A stretch of DNA of 64,000 nucleotides from Terrimesophilobacter sp963702165. GTDB lineage: Bacteria > Actinomycetota > Actinomycetes > Actinomycetales > Microbacteriaceae. Within the stretch, counting starts at the first letter, position 1. The number at the start of each line of letters is the position of its first letter. The stretch spans positions 1,364,001 through 1,428,000 of the forward strand of contig OY969722.1 in assembly GCA_963702165.1 (NCBI GenBank). Reading direction: 5' to 3'. The position numbers and the translations under genes were made by a program. The notes under the pieces were generated by a model. That model worked only from the letters and a program-made list of their open reading frames with translations, was not told where the DNA came from and ran no database searches. Positions 53,057 through 61,210 of the stretch are shown in pieces.

Positions 53057-53080
53057 GATCTCGACAGGCTCGATCACCGG
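53057..53080. repeat. Dispersed palindromic repeat, copy 3
   Basis: Sequence of the form TCTCGACAGGCTCGATCACCGG, the same unit as the copies at 34620 and 44685 with two or three substitutions. It lies between the micro-ORF promoter and nnrD. Confidence 0.65.
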
Positions 53081-53104
53081 CTTCGCGCGGGTGCATTTTC
53101 CACG

Positions 53105-53145
53105 CGCGGGTCGAATTCGTGGGGCGCGCGGAGGTTCGACCCGCG
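53105..53145. repeat. 11-bp inverted repeat between repeat copies 3 and 4
   Basis: CGCGGGTCGAA (53105-53115) pairs with TTCGACCCGCG (53135-53145) across a 19-base loop containing GCGCGCG. It is downstream of nnrD and may help end that transcript. Confidence 0.5.
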
Positions 53146-53162
53146 TTCGACCGTGCAGGGGG

Positions 53163-53203
53163 CCTCGACAAGCTCGATCACCGGGTGCGGCTCGATCACC
53201 GGG
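53163..53203. repeat. Dispersed palindromic repeat, copy 4 plus a partial unit
   Basis: CCTCGACAAGCTCGATCACCGG at about 53163-53184 is followed at once by a partial direct copy, GGCTCGATCACCGGG (53189-53203). The array ends three bases before the nnrD stop codon. Confidence 0.65.
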
Positions 53204-53205
53204 CT

Positions 53206-54015
53206 CTAGGCGAGCAGCTCGGCGATGACGTCAGCCACCGCCCGGTTCAGGTCGAGCACGGTGAACGGTCCGCCGAAGCGCCCGGCGGCCGTGGAGTGCA
53301 CGAGGGCGGCGGTGGCCCCCAGCCGCGCAAGCGCCGACGGGTTCGTTGCCACCTCGTCGGCGTGGGTTGCGACGAGCGCCCCGAGGATACCGGCGAGCGC
53401 ATCCCCGGTCCCCGCAGTCGCGAGCCAGGTCGAGCCTGACTTCACCGCGAGGTGAACGCCGTTCGGAGCAGCGACGTGCGTGGTGTTCCCCTTCAGCAGC
53501 ACGGTGAGTCCAAAGCGACGGGCGGCGACCGATGCGGCGCGCGCCCCATCGGCCTCGACGACAGCCCGCTCGGCGCCGAGCTGACGAGCAAGCTCCCCCG
53601 CGTGCGGGGTGATGATCGCCGGCGACGACACTCTCCGCAACAGGTCGATGGCGCCAGCGTCGATTACGAGCGGCACACCGGAACCGAGCGCGTCGACCAG
53701 GCTTTCACTCGCGGTATCCACGGCCTCTGCGTCCATTCCGGATCCAATCAGCCACGCCTGAACCCGGCCCTCGGTGATCACCACCTCCGGCCGGCGCGCG
53801 AGCACCAAGTCCGCGGCGCGTTCTGGCCCCAGATAGCGCACCATGCCGACGCCCGTGTGCAGCGCGGCATCCACCCCGATCACCGCTGCCCCGGGAAAGC
53901 GATGCGACCCGGTGAGCACTCCAAGCACGCCACGCGAATACTTGTCGTCCCGCGGCAACGGCACTGCGACCCAGTCGCGGGCTTCCGCGGCGCTCCAGCC
54001 AGCGAACTCGGTCAT
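53206..54015 (-). CDS. nnrD: ADP-dependent NAD(P)H-hydrate dehydratase
   Basis: 269-residue ribokinase-fold repair enzyme that returns damaged NAD(P)H hydrates to NAD(P)H. The family motifs are present: GVLTGSHRFPGAAVIG near the N-terminus, VIDAGAIDLL, ITPHAGELARQLG, and the anion-hole GTGDALAGILGA. No N-terminal epimerase (NnrE) domain is fused, so this is the stand-alone dehydratase. It is divergent from the OYE-family gene. Confidence 0.93.
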   Translation of the reverse strand: MTEFAGWSAAEARDWVAVPLPRDDKYSRGVLGVLTGSHRFPGAAVIGVDAALHTGVGMVRYLGPERAADLVLARRPEVVITEGRVQAWLIGSGMDAEAVDTASESLVDALGSGVPLVIDAGAIDLLRRVSSPAIITPHAGELARQLGAERAVVEADGARAASVAARRFGLTVLLKGNTTHVAAPNGVHLAVKSGSTWLATAGTGDALAGILGALVATHADEVATNPSALARLGATAALVHSTAAGRFGGPFTVLDLNRAVADVIAELLA

Positions 54016-54054
54016 GGACTCACGATAGTTTGGAACAAAGAAGGGTGAGCAGAA

Positions 54055-55209
54055 TTGTCAGGAACCGAAGCGACGGACACCGCATCATCGAACGTTGAGA
54101 CAGCCGCCGGTGGTGGTGAGCCTACGTCCGCCGCGCGCGCGCTCTTCAGCCCGTACACGATCCGGAACGTCACCTTCCGCAACCGCGTCTGGGTCTCCCC
54201 GATGTGCCAGTACTCGACCCCGGACGGTGTGCCCGGCCAGTGGCACCTCGTGCACCTCGGCTCGCTTGCTGTCGGCGGTTCCGGGCTCATCATGACCGAG
54301 GCCACGGCCGTCACAGCAGACGGACGCATCTCCCCTCACGACACCGGCATCTGGACCGACGAGCAGGCGGATGCCTGGGCACCGATTGCCGCGTTCGTCA
54401 AGGCGCAGGGCGCTGTCGTCGGCCTCCAACTCGCCCACGCCGGGCGGAAGGCGTCCACCTACCGGCCGTGGGACGGCGAGCACGGAACGGTGCCGCCGGA
54501 GGAAGGCGGCTGGCAGACGGTCGCGCCGTCAGCCATTGCCTTCGACGGGTACGCGAACCCGACCGAGCTCGACCGCGACGGCATCCAGAGCATCGTGGCC
54601 GCATTCCGCGCCGGCGCCGGTAGGGCAATGCGTGCGGGCTTCGACCTTGTCGAGGTGCACGCGGCCCACGGGTACCTGCTGCATCAGTTCCTGTCCCCGC
54701 TCTCGAACCAGCGCACCGACGAGTACGGCGGCACCCTCGAGAACCGGGCCCGCCTGCTGCTCGAGATCACGCGTGCCGTGCGCGACGAGATCGGCGACGC
54801 ACCCCTCTTGGTGCGGTTTTCCGCGAGCGACTGGGTCCCGGGCGGCTGGGATGCCGAGCAGACGGCGACCGTCGCCCGGTGGGCGGCCGACGCCGGTGCC
54901 GACTTCTTCGACATCTCAAGCGGCGGCCTGCACGCCGATCAGCAGATCACGGTCGGTCCCGGCTATCAGGTGCCGTTCTCTGCCTCGGTTCGCGAGACAG
55001 CCGGAGTGCCGGTGAGCGCCGTTGGGATGATCACCGAGCCCGCGCAGGCGGCCGAGATCGTCGCATCCGGACAAGCGGATGCCGTGATGCTGGCGCGCGA
55101 GCTGCTGCGCGACCCGCATTTCCCGCTCCGCGCGGCACACGAGCTCGGCGTCGAGATCGACTACTGGCCAAACCAGTACCTGCGAGCGAAGTGGCGCGCC
55201 GTACGCTGA
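54055..55209 (+). CDS. Old Yellow Enzyme-family NADH:flavin oxidoreductase (YqjM-like)
   Basis: 384-residue FMN-binding ene-reductase. The YqjM-type cysteine is in SPMCQYS, substrate-binding residues are in LQLAHAGRKAS, and the barrel segment EVHAAHGYLLHQFLSPLSNQR-like is diagnostic. Such enzymes reduce alpha,beta-unsaturated carbonyls and nitro compounds. About 28 N-terminal residues precede the usual LFSPYTIRN start, so the TTG at 54055 may be wrong or the tail disordered. A GNAT gene follows after five bases and is probably cotranscribed. Confidence 0.9.
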   Translation: MSGTEATDTASSNVETAAGGGEPTSAARALFSPYTIRNVTFRNRVWVSPMCQYSTPDGVPGQWHLVHLGSLAVGGSGLIMTEATAVTADGRISPHDTGIWTDEQADAWAPIAAFVKAQGAVVGLQLAHAGRKASTYRPWDGEHGTVPPEEGGWQTVAPSAIAFDGYANPTELDRDGIQSIVAAFRAGAGRAMRAGFDLVEVHAAHGYLLHQFLSPLSNQRTDEYGGTLENRARLLLEITRAVRDEIGDAPLLVRFSASDWVPGGWDAEQTATVARWAADAGADFFDISSGGLHADQQITVGPGYQVPFSASVRETAGVPVSAVGMITEPAQAAEIVASGQADAVMLARELLRDPHFPLRAAHELGVEIDYWPNQYLRAKWRAVR

Positions 55210-55213
55210 GAGG

Positions 55214-55669
55214 ATGACCGAGCGCGACGTCGCGATTCGGGAGGTCCGGGCTAAGGACTTCCCGGCTTGGTCGCGCCTCTACCGCGCATACCGGACGTTC
55301 TACAACGAGCCGGATGATGACGCCAAGGTCGCTACGACCTGGTGGTACCTCCTCGACCCGCACAACGAGTGCAAGGGCCTTGTCGCCGTGCTCGGCGACA
55401 AGCTGGTGGGTCTCGCCGTGTTCCGGGAGCACACGCAACCGCTCGAGACCACCCCAGCGCTGCATCTCGATGACCTCTTCGTCGAACCCGGAGCGCGCGG
55501 GCATGGCGTCGGTGAGCGCATCATTCGGGAACTGGAGTCGATCGCACGCGAACGCGGCTGCAGCGTCGTCCGCTGGGTCACTGCCGACGACAACGCAGCC
55601 GCCCGCCGCCTCTACGACCGCATCGCCCGGGCGACGCCGTGGGTGACCTACGAGCTCGACATCGACTGA
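55214..55669 (+). CDS. GNAT-family N-acetyltransferase
   Basis: 151 residues. Acetyl-CoA binding motif A appears as LFVEPGARGHGVGERII and motif B as WVTADDNAAARRLYDRIA. The N-terminal IREVRAKDFPAWSRLYRAY is a typical GNAT start. Homologues of this pattern act on small amines or polyamines. The operon link with the OYE gene may reflect detoxification. The substrate is unknown. Confidence 0.88.
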   Translation: MTERDVAIREVRAKDFPAWSRLYRAYRTFYNEPDDDAKVATTWWYLLDPHNECKGLVAVLGDKLVGLAVFREHTQPLETTPALHLDDLFVEPGARGHGVGERIIRELESIARERGCSVVRWVTADDNAAARRLYDRIARATPWVTYELDID

Positions 55670-55740
55670 GCGCCGCATGAGCGGGCAGGCCGGGCGAGAC
55701 AGCCACGCCCCCACTGGCCGGCCTCAGCAACGCGCCTCGC

Positions 55741-57072
55741 CTATTGGAAGGTGACCGGTGTGTCCGGGGTGTCGATGGCCGTGACGCCGTGTGGGGTGGT
55801 CCATTCCAGCACACCGGGGCTGACCTGTTTGACCTTCCATCCGGGGAGGTGCTTGATGGTGTGGTGGTTCTGGCACAGGTCGGCGAGGTTGTCGTCCCGG
55901 GTCTTGCCGCCGTGTTCCCAAGCGATGGAGTGGTCCAGGTCGCAGCCCTCGGGCGGCTTCGCGCAGGACGGACATCGGCAGCGCCCGTCGCGGCGGTGCA
56001 GGTAGCGGCGCAGCTTCTTCGACGGCCGGTAGCTGTCCACCGCCAGCACCTGCTCGGAGACCGGGTGGGTGAGCACTCTCACCAGCACGCTGGCGCTCCC
56101 GGCCAGCCGGGTGGCATCGTCCAGCCCGATCGGACCACGGCCGGCGATCATCGCCGGCTCGTCACTGTCGCCCAGCAGGGTCAGCGCCGGGATCAGGATC
56201 GACACCTCGGGGCGGATCCCCACCCCGGCTGCGTGCGGGGCATCCGGATCCCCCGAAGGCTGACCGGTGAGCACCAACTCGCAGGCCAGGTCGGCGCGCA
56301 CCTGATCCAGGCTGCGGGCATCACCCGGGTTGGCGGCCTTGACCGCCTTCGCCTGGGCGGTGAGCCGATCGAACATCGCCACCGCGAACACGGTCGGCAC
56401 GGTATGCACCAGCTCGGACATCCCGTCCACGCCCTCGAACATGCGCACCGAGCGGCCCTCCCGAGCCTTCTCGTGCCGCTGTTCGAAGGTCACCGCGGCC
56501 ACCTTCTCGGCCGCCTGCCGAGCCAGCCGGCGTAACCGGCCGGGGGTGACCTTCGCCGCCCGTTCGACGACAGCAACCTCGTACTTGCCGCGCAGCGCCG
56601 GGTCGCCGATCGGGTCGCCGCATTCGACGATGACCCGGGCATGGCCGATGCCGATGCTTCCGGCCTCCAGCGCCCGCAGCGTTGCCGGGTAGTCGTCGAC
56701 CAGCTCCTCGGCGTAGATGATCCGGCTCTCCATGGTGCGATCCGACAACCGGCAGGCCAGCGCCAACTCGGCCGCCAACGACCGGTAGACCAGATCCACC
56801 CGCGCATCCGGCCCCTCCTCGGCCACATACAACCGGGCCAACGCCGCCAACTCACGGGCCTCCTCGGCCTCCAGCGCCGCCCTCCTGGCCTGCAGCCGAG
56901 CCACCCGCTGAATCCCGGCATCGATCGGGTGCTCCTCAACCAGCCCGGCCACCAGGACCAGGAACCTCGCCTCGACCTCCGCGGCCGACAACGATTCCCA
57001 CCCCTGTTCTGCCAGCGAACTACGCCGAATCGAGGCCTCGACCTCGAGGCTGCTGTCGCTGAAGTTCTCCAT
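55741..57072 (-). CDS. DUF222/13E12-type protein with C-terminal HNH endonuclease motif
   Basis: 443 residues. The helical N-terminal DUF222 domain (about 20-330) is rich in Ala/Arg/Glu and includes AEVEARFLVLVAGLVEEHP. The C-terminal HNH domain (about 365-415) has CRCPSCAKPPEGCDLDHS with paired cysteines, then NLADLCQNHHTIKH. This arrangement defines a gene family found in many copies in actinobacterial genomes (the 13E12 family of M. tuberculosis). It may be a mobile or selfish element; no boundary repeats are visible here. The start is the ATG at 57072. Confidence 0.9.
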   Translation of the reverse strand: MENFSDSSLEVEASIRRSSLAEQGWESLSAAEVEARFLVLVAGLVEEHPIDAGIQRVARLQARRAALEAEEARELAALARLYVAEEGPDARVDLVYRSLAAELALACRLSDRTMESRIIYAEELVDDYPATLRALEAGSIGIGHARVIVECGDPIGDPALRGKYEVAVVERAAKVTPGRLRRLARQAAEKVAAVTFEQRHEKAREGRSVRMFEGVDGMSELVHTVPTVFAVAMFDRLTAQAKAVKAANPGDARSLDQVRADLACELVLTGQPSGDPDAPHAAGVGIRPEVSILIPALTLLGDSDEPAMIAGRGPIGLDDATRLAGSASVLVRVLTHPVSEQVLAVDSYRPSKKLRRYLHRRDGRCRCPSCAKPPEGCDLDHSIAWEHGGKTRDDNLADLCQNHHTIKHLPGWKVKQVSPGVLEWTTPHGVTAIDTPDTPVTFQ

Positions 57073-57122
57073 GAATTCAGTGCACACCCGGCCACCGACA
57101 TTCCGACGCCGGAGCCCGGAAG

Positions 57123-57131
57123 TTATCCACA
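57123..57131 (+). promoter_or_regulatory. Perfect DnaA box upstream of the HNH gene
   Basis: TTATCCACA is an exact match to the bacterial DnaA-box consensus, 51 bases upstream of the HNH gene's ATG and in the gap to the CNNM gene. I saw no second box close by, so it is not a replication origin. Confidence 0.5.
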
Positions 57132-57212
57132 AGGCCCCGTGCAGGCTGGTTTCGAGACGATCGACTACGTCGATCCCGGGGCCAGCAGAACCAGCGGAAG
57201 TGCGTTGAACCG

Positions 57213-58259
57213 TCAGGCGAGCTTCCGCCTGGTCGCGTCCTGCACCTCGCCGACGAGTTCCTCGATGATGTCCTCGAGGAACAGCACGCCGTGCGTCCTG
57301 CCCTGCTCGTCGAAGACGCGCGAGATGTGCACACCGGAGCGTCGCATCGCGGCGAGCGCGTTCTCCAGATCGGCATCCTGGAACACCGAGATCAGACGAC
57401 GGATGCGCTTGGCCGGCACCGGCTCGTCGATCTCGTCGTCATCCTCGAGGTCGATGACGTCCTTGAGGTGCAGGTAGCCGGTCGGCTCCCCCTCACCGTC
57501 GACGAGCACGTAGCGCGAGAAGCCATGCTGGGTGACGGCACGCTCGACCTCGCTCGGCGTAGCCGACTCGGGGAGCGTCACCAGCTGCTCCATGCCGATG
57601 GCGATGTCGCGCGCCTTCTTCTCGGTGAACTCGAACGCCGCGTTCAACGCACCCGAGTCGTCCTTGAGCACGCCCTCGCGGGTCGATTGCGCGACGATGT
57701 TCGCCACCTCGTCGATCGTGAAGGAACTCGTCGCCTCGCTCTTCGGGGTCACCCCGAACAGCCTGAGCACACCGTTGGCGGTCGCGTTCAGCGCGACGAT
57801 CACGGGGGCGAAGATCTTCGACACGACGACCAGCGGCGGGGCGAGCAGGAGTGCCATCCGGTCGGGCATGGAGAACGACAGGTTCTTCGGCACCATCTCA
57901 CCGAGCACGACGTGCAGGTAGGACACGACAAGCAGCGCGATGACGAACGCGATCGTGCCGATGACCTCCTCCGACCAGCCGGTGAGCTGGAGCGGAATCT
58001 CGAGGAGGTGGTGGATGGCAGGCTCGGAGACGTTCAGGATGAGCAGCGAACACACCGTGATGCCCAGTTGGCTGGTCGCCAGCATGAGGGTCGCGTGCTC
58101 CATTGCGAACAGTGTCGTCTTGGCCGCGCGGTTGCCTGCCTCCGCCCTCGGCTCGATCTGGGAGCGCCGCGCGGAGATGACGGCGAACTCGGCACCGACG
58201 AAGAACGCGTTGATCAGCAGCAGGATGCCCAGCCAGGCGATTCCCCACCAGTCGGTCAT
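57213..58259 (-). CDS. CNNM/CorC-like (HlyC/CorC) membrane protein, second of a pair
   Basis: 348 residues. A DUF21/CNNM membrane domain (about 1-180) with LLINAFFVGAEFAVISARRSQI and VLGEMVPKN is followed by a CBS-domain pair (about 200-340) with GVLFLEDIIEELVGEV. It lacks most of the C-terminal CorC_HlyC domain present in its neighbour. The family is linked to Mg2+ or Co2+ homeostasis. Its ATG overlaps the stop of the upstream paralogue by four bases, so a heteromer is plausible. Confidence 0.88.
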   Translation of the reverse strand: MTDWWGIAWLGILLLINAFFVGAEFAVISARRSQIEPRAEAGNRAAKTTLFAMEHATLMLATSQLGITVCSLLILNVSEPAIHHLLEIPLQLTGWSEEVIGTIAFVIALLVVSYLHVVLGEMVPKNLSFSMPDRMALLLAPPLVVVSKIFAPVIVALNATANGVLRLFGVTPKSEATSSFTIDEVANIVAQSTREGVLKDDSGALNAAFEFTEKKARDIAIGMEQLVTLPESATPSEVERAVTQHGFSRYVLVDGEGEPTGYLHLKDVIDLEDDDEIDEPVPAKRIRRLISVFQDADLENALAAMRRSGVHISRVFDEQGRTHGVLFLEDIIEELVGEVQDATRRKLA

Positions 58260-59569
58260 TCTTCCTCACCGCCTTCTGGCGGGTTCGGCGTGAAGCGCAG
58301 CCGATCGATGCGGCGGCCGTCCATCCGCTCGACCCGGAACTCGCCCGCGCCGGTCGCAACGGTGTCGCCGACCACGGCCAGCCGGCCGAGTTCGCTCATC
58401 ACGAAGCCCGCGACGGTTTCGTAGGGCCCGTCATCCGGAACCCGCACGCCGGCGCGCTCCAGCAGCTCGTCCGGTCGCAGGATGCCGGGGAAAGTCACCC
58501 CGTCGCGCGAGCGCACAACGCCCGCGTGGGTGCGGTCGTGCTCGTCGGCGACCTCGCCCACGAGCTCCTCGACGAGGTCCTCGAGGGTGACGACGCCGGC
58601 GGTGCCGCCGTACTCGTCGACGACGACGGCCATCTGGTAGCCGCGACCGCGCAACTCACCGAGCAGCGTGTCGAGCTTCATGGTCTCCGGCACGCGGAGC
58701 GCATCCGACTTGAGCGCCGACGCCGGCACATCCGGTCTCCGCTCGCGCGGCACCGCGACCGCCTGCTTGACGTGCACCAGACCGACGACGTCGTCGACGC
58801 TGTCGTCGATCACCGGGAAGCGCGAGAGCCCGGTCTTGCGGGCGAGCTCGATGACGCTGTCGGCGGAGTCGGAGCGGTCGACGCTCGAGACCCGCGGCCT
58901 CGGCGTCATGACGTCGCCGGCGTTGCGGCGGCTGAAGACCAGAGTGCGCGAGAGCAGCGTGGCGGTGTCGGCATCGAGGCTGCCCTGGGTGGCGCTTCGC
59001 CGCACCAGCGACCGCAGTTCTTCCGCGGTGCGCGCCGAGGACAGCTCCTCCTTCGGCTCGATGCCGAAGGCCCGCAGGATGACGTTCGCAGTGTTGTTGA
59101 GCAGCACCACCGCCGGTCGGAACAGCCAGGTGAACCCGGCCTGGAACGGCATGACGAGTTTCGCGGTGGGCAGCGGCAGCGCGAGCGCGAAGTTCTTGGG
59201 CACCAGCTCGCCGACGATCATCGACAGGAGTGTCGCGATCAGAACAGCGATGATGCTGCCGACGGCGCGGACGGCTCCCTCGCTCAGCCCGAGCGATTCC
59301 AGCGGCCCGCGCAGGAGCGAGCTGATCGCCGGCTCCATGGTGTAGCCGGTGAGCAGAGTGGTCAGCGTGATGCCGAGTTGTGCGCTGGAGAGGTGCGTCG
59401 AGGTGATCTTGAGCGCACCGATGGTGATGTTCAGACCCTTTTCACCGCGAGCGGCACGAGCTTCAAGCTCTGAGCGGTCGAGGTTGACGAGGGAGAACTC
59501 GGAGGCGACGAAGAATCCGGTACCGATGGTCAGCAGGAGCCCGATCCCAAGCATGATCAGCTCATACAT
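58256..59569 (-). CDS. CNNM/CorC-like (HlyC/CorC) membrane protein, first of a pair
   Basis: 437 residues. The DUF21 membrane domain begins MYELIMLGIGLLLTIGTG then FFVASEFSLVNLDR. A CBS pair follows with RFPVIDDSVDDVVGLVHVK and the strongly conserved VVVDEYGGTAGVVTLEDLVEEL-like segment. The C-terminal CorC_HlyC domain (about 350-430) ends the protein. I prefer ATG at 59569; GTG at 59578 is three codons upstream. It is probably involved in divalent-cation transport or its regulation. Confidence 0.9.
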   Translation of the reverse strand: MYELIMLGIGLLLTIGTGFFVASEFSLVNLDRSELEARAARGEKGLNITIGALKITSTHLSSAQLGITLTTLLTGYTMEPAISSLLRGPLESLGLSEGAVRAVGSIIAVLIATLLSMIVGELVPKNFALALPLPTAKLVMPFQAGFTWLFRPAVVLLNNTANVILRAFGIEPKEELSSARTAEELRSLVRRSATQGSLDADTATLLSRTLVFSRRNAGDVMTPRPRVSSVDRSDSADSVIELARKTGLSRFPVIDDSVDDVVGLVHVKQAVAVPRERRPDVPASALKSDALRVPETMKLDTLLGELRGRGYQMAVVVDEYGGTAGVVTLEDLVEELVGEVADEHDRTHAGVVRSRDGVTFPGILRPDELLERAGVRVPDDGPYETVAGFVMSELGRLAVVGDTVATGAGEFRVERMDGRRIDRLRFTPNPPEGGEEE

Positions 59570-59588
59570 GGGTGCCACCGGCCCGGCA

Positions 59589-59631
59589 ACTATAAGGGGG
59601 GTCGTCCATTATTCGATCGAGTATAGCTAGG
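59589..59631 (-). promoter_or_regulatory. -10-like elements upstream of the CNNM pair
   Basis: On the minus strand, TATAGT lies at 59589-59594, ten bases before the GTG and 19 before the ATG. TATACT lies further upstream at about 59626-59631. Both are good -10 matches in the AT-rich gap after guaB1. No clear -35 is visible. Confidence 0.4.
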
Positions 59632-59637
59632 GACTTC

Positions 59638-61077
59638 CTACCAGCCGACCGGCAAGGCCTTCCCCTCTTCGTAGCCGGCGGCGGACTGCAGGCCCACAAC
59701 CGCGCGGTCGCGGAACTCCGGGATGCTGCGCGCACCCGCGTAACTCATCGACGAGCGCACGCCGGAGGTGATCATGTCGATCAGGTCCTCGACCGAGGGT
59801 CGCTGCGGGTCCAGGTAGATGCGCGACGACGAGATGCCCTCGGCGAAGAGCGTCTTCCGCGCGAGCTCGTAAGCGTCGAGCCGGTCGAACCGCTCGTGCA
59901 CCGCCTTGGTCGAGGCCATGCCCCAGCTCTCCTTGTAGAGCTTGCCGTCGTCATCGCGCTGCAGAACGCCCGGCGCCTCGATCGTGCCGGCGAACCAGGA
60001 GCCGATCATGACGGATGCCGCACCCGCGGCCAGCGCAAGCGCCACATCGCGGGGGTAGCGCACTCCCCCGTCCGCCCACACAGAGGCACCGACCTCACGC
60101 GCCGCGGCTGCGGTCTCCAGCACGGCAGAGAACTGCGGACGGCCGACCGCCGTCATCATGCGGGTCGTGCACATCGCGCCGGGTCCGACACCGACCTTGA
60201 TGATGGTCGCACCGGCGTCGGCGAGGTCGCGCACCGCATCCGGGGTGACCACGTTGCCTGCGACGATGGGCAACCCGAGCCCGAGTGCCGTCACGGTCTG
60301 GACAGCCTTGACCATGCCGTCTTGCGCGCCGTGCGCTGTGTCGATCACGAGCACGTCGACGCCAGCGCCGGCGAGCGCGCGCGCCTTCGCCGCGACATCG
60401 CCATTCATGCCCAGCGCTGCGGCGACCTTCAGCTTGCCGTCGGCGTCGACGTTCGGCTGGTACAGCGTCGAACGCAGGGCGCTCGTGCGGCTGAGTGTGC
60501 CGACGACCGCGCCGTGACGCATGACCGGGCCGAACGTGAGGTCCGCAGCGATCATCAGGTCGAATGCCTCGCGCGGGTCAGCGACGTCTTCGACGTCGAT
60601 CGCCGGGAGGTTGTCGCGCACCAGGTCGCCGAGCCGGGCATCCGGCATCGCCTTCCGCAATTCGGATGCGTCGATGCAGCCCGCGTACTGGCCGCCACCG
60701 TCGATGAGCACGATGCCGTGTCCTGCAGCGGCAGGCACGAGCCCCAACGCCTTCGCCACGGTGTCGCCCGTGTGCAGTTCGATCGGGGTGTCGTAGGCGA
60801 CCGGCTGGTCCTTGACCCAGCGGATCGCGGCGTCAAGTTCCTGCAGGTGCATGTCCTGCGGAAGCACGCCAAGACCGCCTCGGCGAGCGAGCGTCGCCGC
60901 GAGCCGAGCACCGGTAACCGAGTTCATATTCGCCGAGACGAGAGGGATAGTCGCACCCGTGCCGTCATCGGTCGCGAGGGAGACATCGAGGCGGCTGGTC
61001 ACGTCCGACCGGCTCGGCACGAGAAACACGTCCGAGTAGGTCAGATCGTGGGTCGGAGCCGCTTCGTAAAACCTCAT
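59638..61077 (-). CDS. guaB1: GuaB1-type IMP dehydrogenase/GMP reductase-family protein
   Basis: 479 residues with the IMPDH/GMPR barrel split by a CBS-domain pair (about 94-205). The catalytic cysteine is C303 in GVGPGAMCTTRMMTAVG. The flap differs from true IMPDH, because the Arg-Tyr pair of the flap is replaced around HERFDRLDAYEL. Its length equals that of mycobacterial GuaB1, which I recall has been reported to act as a GMP reductase. I therefore expect GMP to IMP salvage rather than guanine nucleotide synthesis. ATG at 61077 is preceded by TAGCCT seven bases upstream, suggesting a leaderless message. Confidence 0.85.
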   Translation of the reverse strand: MRFYEAAPTHDLTYSDVFLVPSRSDVTSRLDVSLATDDGTGATIPLVSANMNSVTGARLAATLARRGGLGVLPQDMHLQELDAAIRWVKDQPVAYDTPIELHTGDTVAKALGLVPAAAGHGIVLIDGGGQYAGCIDASELRKAMPDARLGDLVRDNLPAIDVEDVADPREAFDLMIAADLTFGPVMRHGAVVGTLSRTSALRSTLYQPNVDADGKLKVAAALGMNGDVAAKARALAGAGVDVLVIDTAHGAQDGMVKAVQTVTALGLGLPIVAGNVVTPDAVRDLADAGATIIKVGVGPGAMCTTRMMTAVGRPQFSAVLETAAAAREVGASVWADGGVRYPRDVALALAAGAASVMIGSWFAGTIEAPGVLQRDDDGKLYKESWGMASTKAVHERFDRLDAYELARKTLFAEGISSSRIYLDPQRPSVEDLIDMITSGVRSSMSYAGARSIPEFRDRAVVGLQSAAGYEEGKALPVGW

Positions 61078-61084
61078 GTTCTTA

Positions 61085-61166
61085 AGGCTAGCCTCTCGCC
61101 CTGCCCGTCGGCAGAGAGCAGTCAAACCGATTACGCTTGACCACTATGTGGCCGCTTCCAGGCCAC
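61085..61166. promoter_or_regulatory. Divergent guaB1-kgd control region
   Basis: On the minus strand, TAGCCT (61085-61090) is a probable -10 for guaB1. On the plus strand, TTGACC (61137-61142) is a candidate -35 for kgd. A 6-bp stem, GTGGCC with GGCCAC, sits at about 61148-61166. The whole gap is 133 bases. Confidence 0.4.
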
Positions 61167-61210
61167 GCGCGAGAGCACCCAGCAGTGACAATGAAAGTGG
61201 GCGGTCGGCT

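Larger units (their letters stand above)
52654..53205. other. 552-base region with one micro-ORF and many palindromes
   Basis: The only coding candidate is a 22-codon ORF at 52866-52934. Between it and the 88-residue gene lie a GCGCGC hairpin at 52686-52703 and a TCTGATCAGA palindrome at 52754-52763, the latter flanked by CGAC/GTCG. Beyond the micro-ORF promoter come repeat copies 3 and 4 and an 11-bp stem at 53105-53145. I see no tRNA or other known RNA in it. Confidence 0.7.

Noticed and set aside
52935..53205. Possible tRNA or small RNA in the palindrome-rich gap
   Set aside because: No cloverleaf, T-loop (GGTTCGANTCC) or anticodon arm could be found. The stems are explained by repeat-family units.
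57073..57212. Possible replication origin near the DnaA box
   Set aside because: Only one box is present, with no AT-rich unwinding region and no dnaA or dnaN gene nearby.
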